A program made the position numbers and the translations under genes. Positions 5,204 to 5,694 of a DNA stretch of 5,694 nt are shown in pieces. The number at the start of each line of letters is the position of its first letter. The stretch's first letter is position 1. The notes below the pieces were generated by a model. That model was not told the origin of the DNA. It searched no databases and saw only the letters and a program-made list of their open reading frames with translations. The DNA is from JBOFCO01 sp051646105 (GTDB lineage Bacteria > Pseudomonadota > Alphaproteobacteria > Rhodobacterales > Rhodobacteraceae). Location of the stretch: positions 1 to 5,694 of the forward strand of contig JBOFCO010000063.1 in NCBI GenBank assembly GCA_051646105.1. The letters run 5' to 3'.

Positions 5204-5369
5204 GTCGTCATCCTTTCGTTTCCGTTCCCCACACCAGAAATATGCTTGCTTGGCGTGACGGAACTTTGACCGTGGCGGGGTATGTGTTGGCCCATGCAGG
5301 GCCGCTGATATGGCCAGTGTTACGGTGAAATGCAAAGATTGCGTTCCCACCCGCGGACTGTTCTCTCAA

Positions 5370-5378
5370 ATTGTAGCA
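5370..5378 (-). promoter_or_regulatory. Candidate extended -10 promoter, minus strand
   Basis: Read on the minus strand, TGCTACAAT is an extended -10 element (TGn plus TACAAT, five of six matches to TATAAT). No good -35 box stands 17 bases upstream. Transcription would start near 5362 and give the small gene a leader of about 160 bases. Confidence 0.3.
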
Positions 5379-5502
5379 ATCGCCTTTGCTCCCGCGCCAC
5401 GCGTAAGGACTTGTGACAAAAGATAGGCGAAGCTGCCGCCACGTAATGTAGTGGGCCGATTCACCTTGCCCGGGGGAAGACCGGCCATCGATCACAGCAG
5501 CC

Positions 5503-5533
5503 AAAATGGCGCAAGCGGTTGAAACCACTGCGC
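5503..5533 (-). terminator. Possible terminator of tRNA-Arg
   Basis: On the minus strand GCGCAGTGG and CCGCTTGCGC pair with one bulged T and a G-T pair, around a TTTCAA loop (5533-5509). CATTTTGG follows, with the four T at 5506-5503. It lies 24 bases after the encoded CCA end, a suitable place, but the stem and T-run are imperfect. Confidence 0.45.
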
Positions 5534-5556
5534 AAACCGGTCTGAATCTCTGAAAA

Positions 5557-5633
5557 TGGCGGACCCGGAGCGATTCGAACGCCCGACCCTCAGATTCGTA
5601 GTCTGATGCTCTATCCAGCTGAGCTACGGGTCC
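5557..5633 (-). tRNA. tRNA-Arg, anticodon ACG
   Basis: On the minus strand the full cloverleaf can be drawn: acceptor GGACCCG/CGGGTCC; D-arm GCTC/GAGC with the AGCTGGATA loop; anticodon stem TCAGA/TCTGA with loop CTACGAA; T-arm GGGCG/CGCTC (one G-T pair) with loop TTCGAAT. Position 73 is G and the CCA end is encoded (5559-5557). The anticodon ACG is at 5599-5597; its A34 would be changed to inosine by TadA so that the tRNA reads CGU, CGC and CGA. Without CCA the gene spans 5560-5633. Confidence 0.97.
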
Positions 5634-5644
5634 GTGCCGCGGGG

Positions 5645-5672
5645 ATTTAGCCCTGCGGGGCAGTCATTGCAA
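5645..5672 (-). promoter_or_regulatory. Probable promoter of tRNA-Arg
   Basis: On the minus strand TTGCAA (5672-5667) and CTAAAT (5650-5645) are 16 bases apart, and the -10 box ends 11 bases before the mature tRNA. The bases between are CCCCGCGGCAC, the GC-rich discriminator expected of stable-RNA promoters under stringent control. Box matches are moderate; the position is the strongest argument. Confidence 0.5.
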
Positions 5673-5679
5673 GGGCTAA
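5647..5679. repeat. Inverted repeat over the tRNA-Arg promoter
   Basis: TTAGCCCT (5647-5654) and AGGGCTAA (5672-5679) are perfect 8-base inverted arms 17 bases apart. One arm covers most of the -10 box and the other begins at the edge of the -35 box. It may be an operator, the terminator stem of a minus-strand gene beyond the window, or chance. Confidence 0.5.
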
Positions 5680-5694
5680 TCGTAAAGCTTCTGT

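Larger units (their letters stand above)
5204..5556. other. Gene-poor stretch between the small gene and tRNA-Arg
   Basis: I find no convincing protein gene here. Reading frames that cross it lack ribosome-binding sites and have mixed third-base usage, and the stretch is less GC-rich than its surroundings. It contains a possible extended -10 promoter on the minus strand (5370-5378), a 5-bp GGCCC/GGGCC stem at 5289-5303, the short palindrome TTGTGACAA (in 5411-5422) and the likely tRNA terminator at 5503-5533. It would serve as the leader of the small minus-strand gene. Confidence 0.5.

Noticed and set aside
5411..5422. TTGTGACAA as an FNR/CRP-type operator.
   Set aside because: The half-sites are only four bases, the spacing does not match TTGAT-N4-ATCAA, and no gene start is suitably near.
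5208..5528. A 106-residue minus-strand open frame in the gap before tRNA-Arg.
   Set aside because: Third-base usage is mixed, there is no ribosome-binding site, and the residue order shows no domain or membrane pattern.
1..5694. Mobile elements, integrase sites, CRISPR repeats or a defence system.
   Set aside because: No transposase, integrase, phage or Cas-like product, no regularly spaced repeats, and no duplicated tRNA end were seen; gene content is housekeeping.

Overview
The window looks like a piece of an alphaproteobacterial chromosome, most likely a member of the Rhodobacteraceae. The coding DNA is GC-rich with a strong preference for G or C at third codon positions. The S16, L19 and cysteine-free L31 proteins are of the type seen in that family, and a MipZ division-site ATPase is present, which is an alphaproteobacterial hallmark. 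The organism is inferred from these proteins only; no database search was done.

Bases 1-3680 carry a plus-strand ribosome-biogenesis cluster: the 3' end of a GNAT acetyltransferase gene, a stand-alone chorismate mutase (AroQ class), rpsP (S16), rimM (16S maturation factor), a small unrecognised membrane protein, trmD (tRNA m1G37 methyltransferase), rplS (L19) and rpmE (L31). Two junctions are ATGA-type overlaps (acetyltransferase/chorismate mutase and rimM/membrane protein), which suggests translational coupling. Hairpins lie at the 3' end of the chorismate mutase gene, between rpsP and rimM, between the membrane-protein gene and trmD, before rplS and after rpmE. A simple reading is that the low-abundance enzymes (RimM, TrmD) and the abundant ribosomal proteins share a transcript whose output is graded by these structures. 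The hairpin after rpmE is a plausible operon terminator.

Bases 3697-5076 carry a small exported protein of unknown function with four cysteines in the mature part, then mipZ, which couples chromosome segregation to FtsZ positioning. mipZ appears to start at a GTG.

Bases 5045-5633 are on the minus strand. A 52-codon gene with a strong ribosome-binding site runs convergently into mipZ and overlaps its last 32 bases; I do not recognise its product, and it is the least explained coding signal here. A gene-poor stretch of about 350 bases separates it from a tRNA-Arg(ACG) gene that has an encoded CCA end, a plausible promoter with an 8-bp inverted repeat laid over it, and a possible terminator. 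I see no mobile elements, CRISPR arrays or phage genes. Most of the window is conserved housekeeping DNA; the candidates for undescribed biology are the small overlapping gene, the four-cysteine exported protein, the membrane protein within the rimM-trmD interval and the RNA structures.
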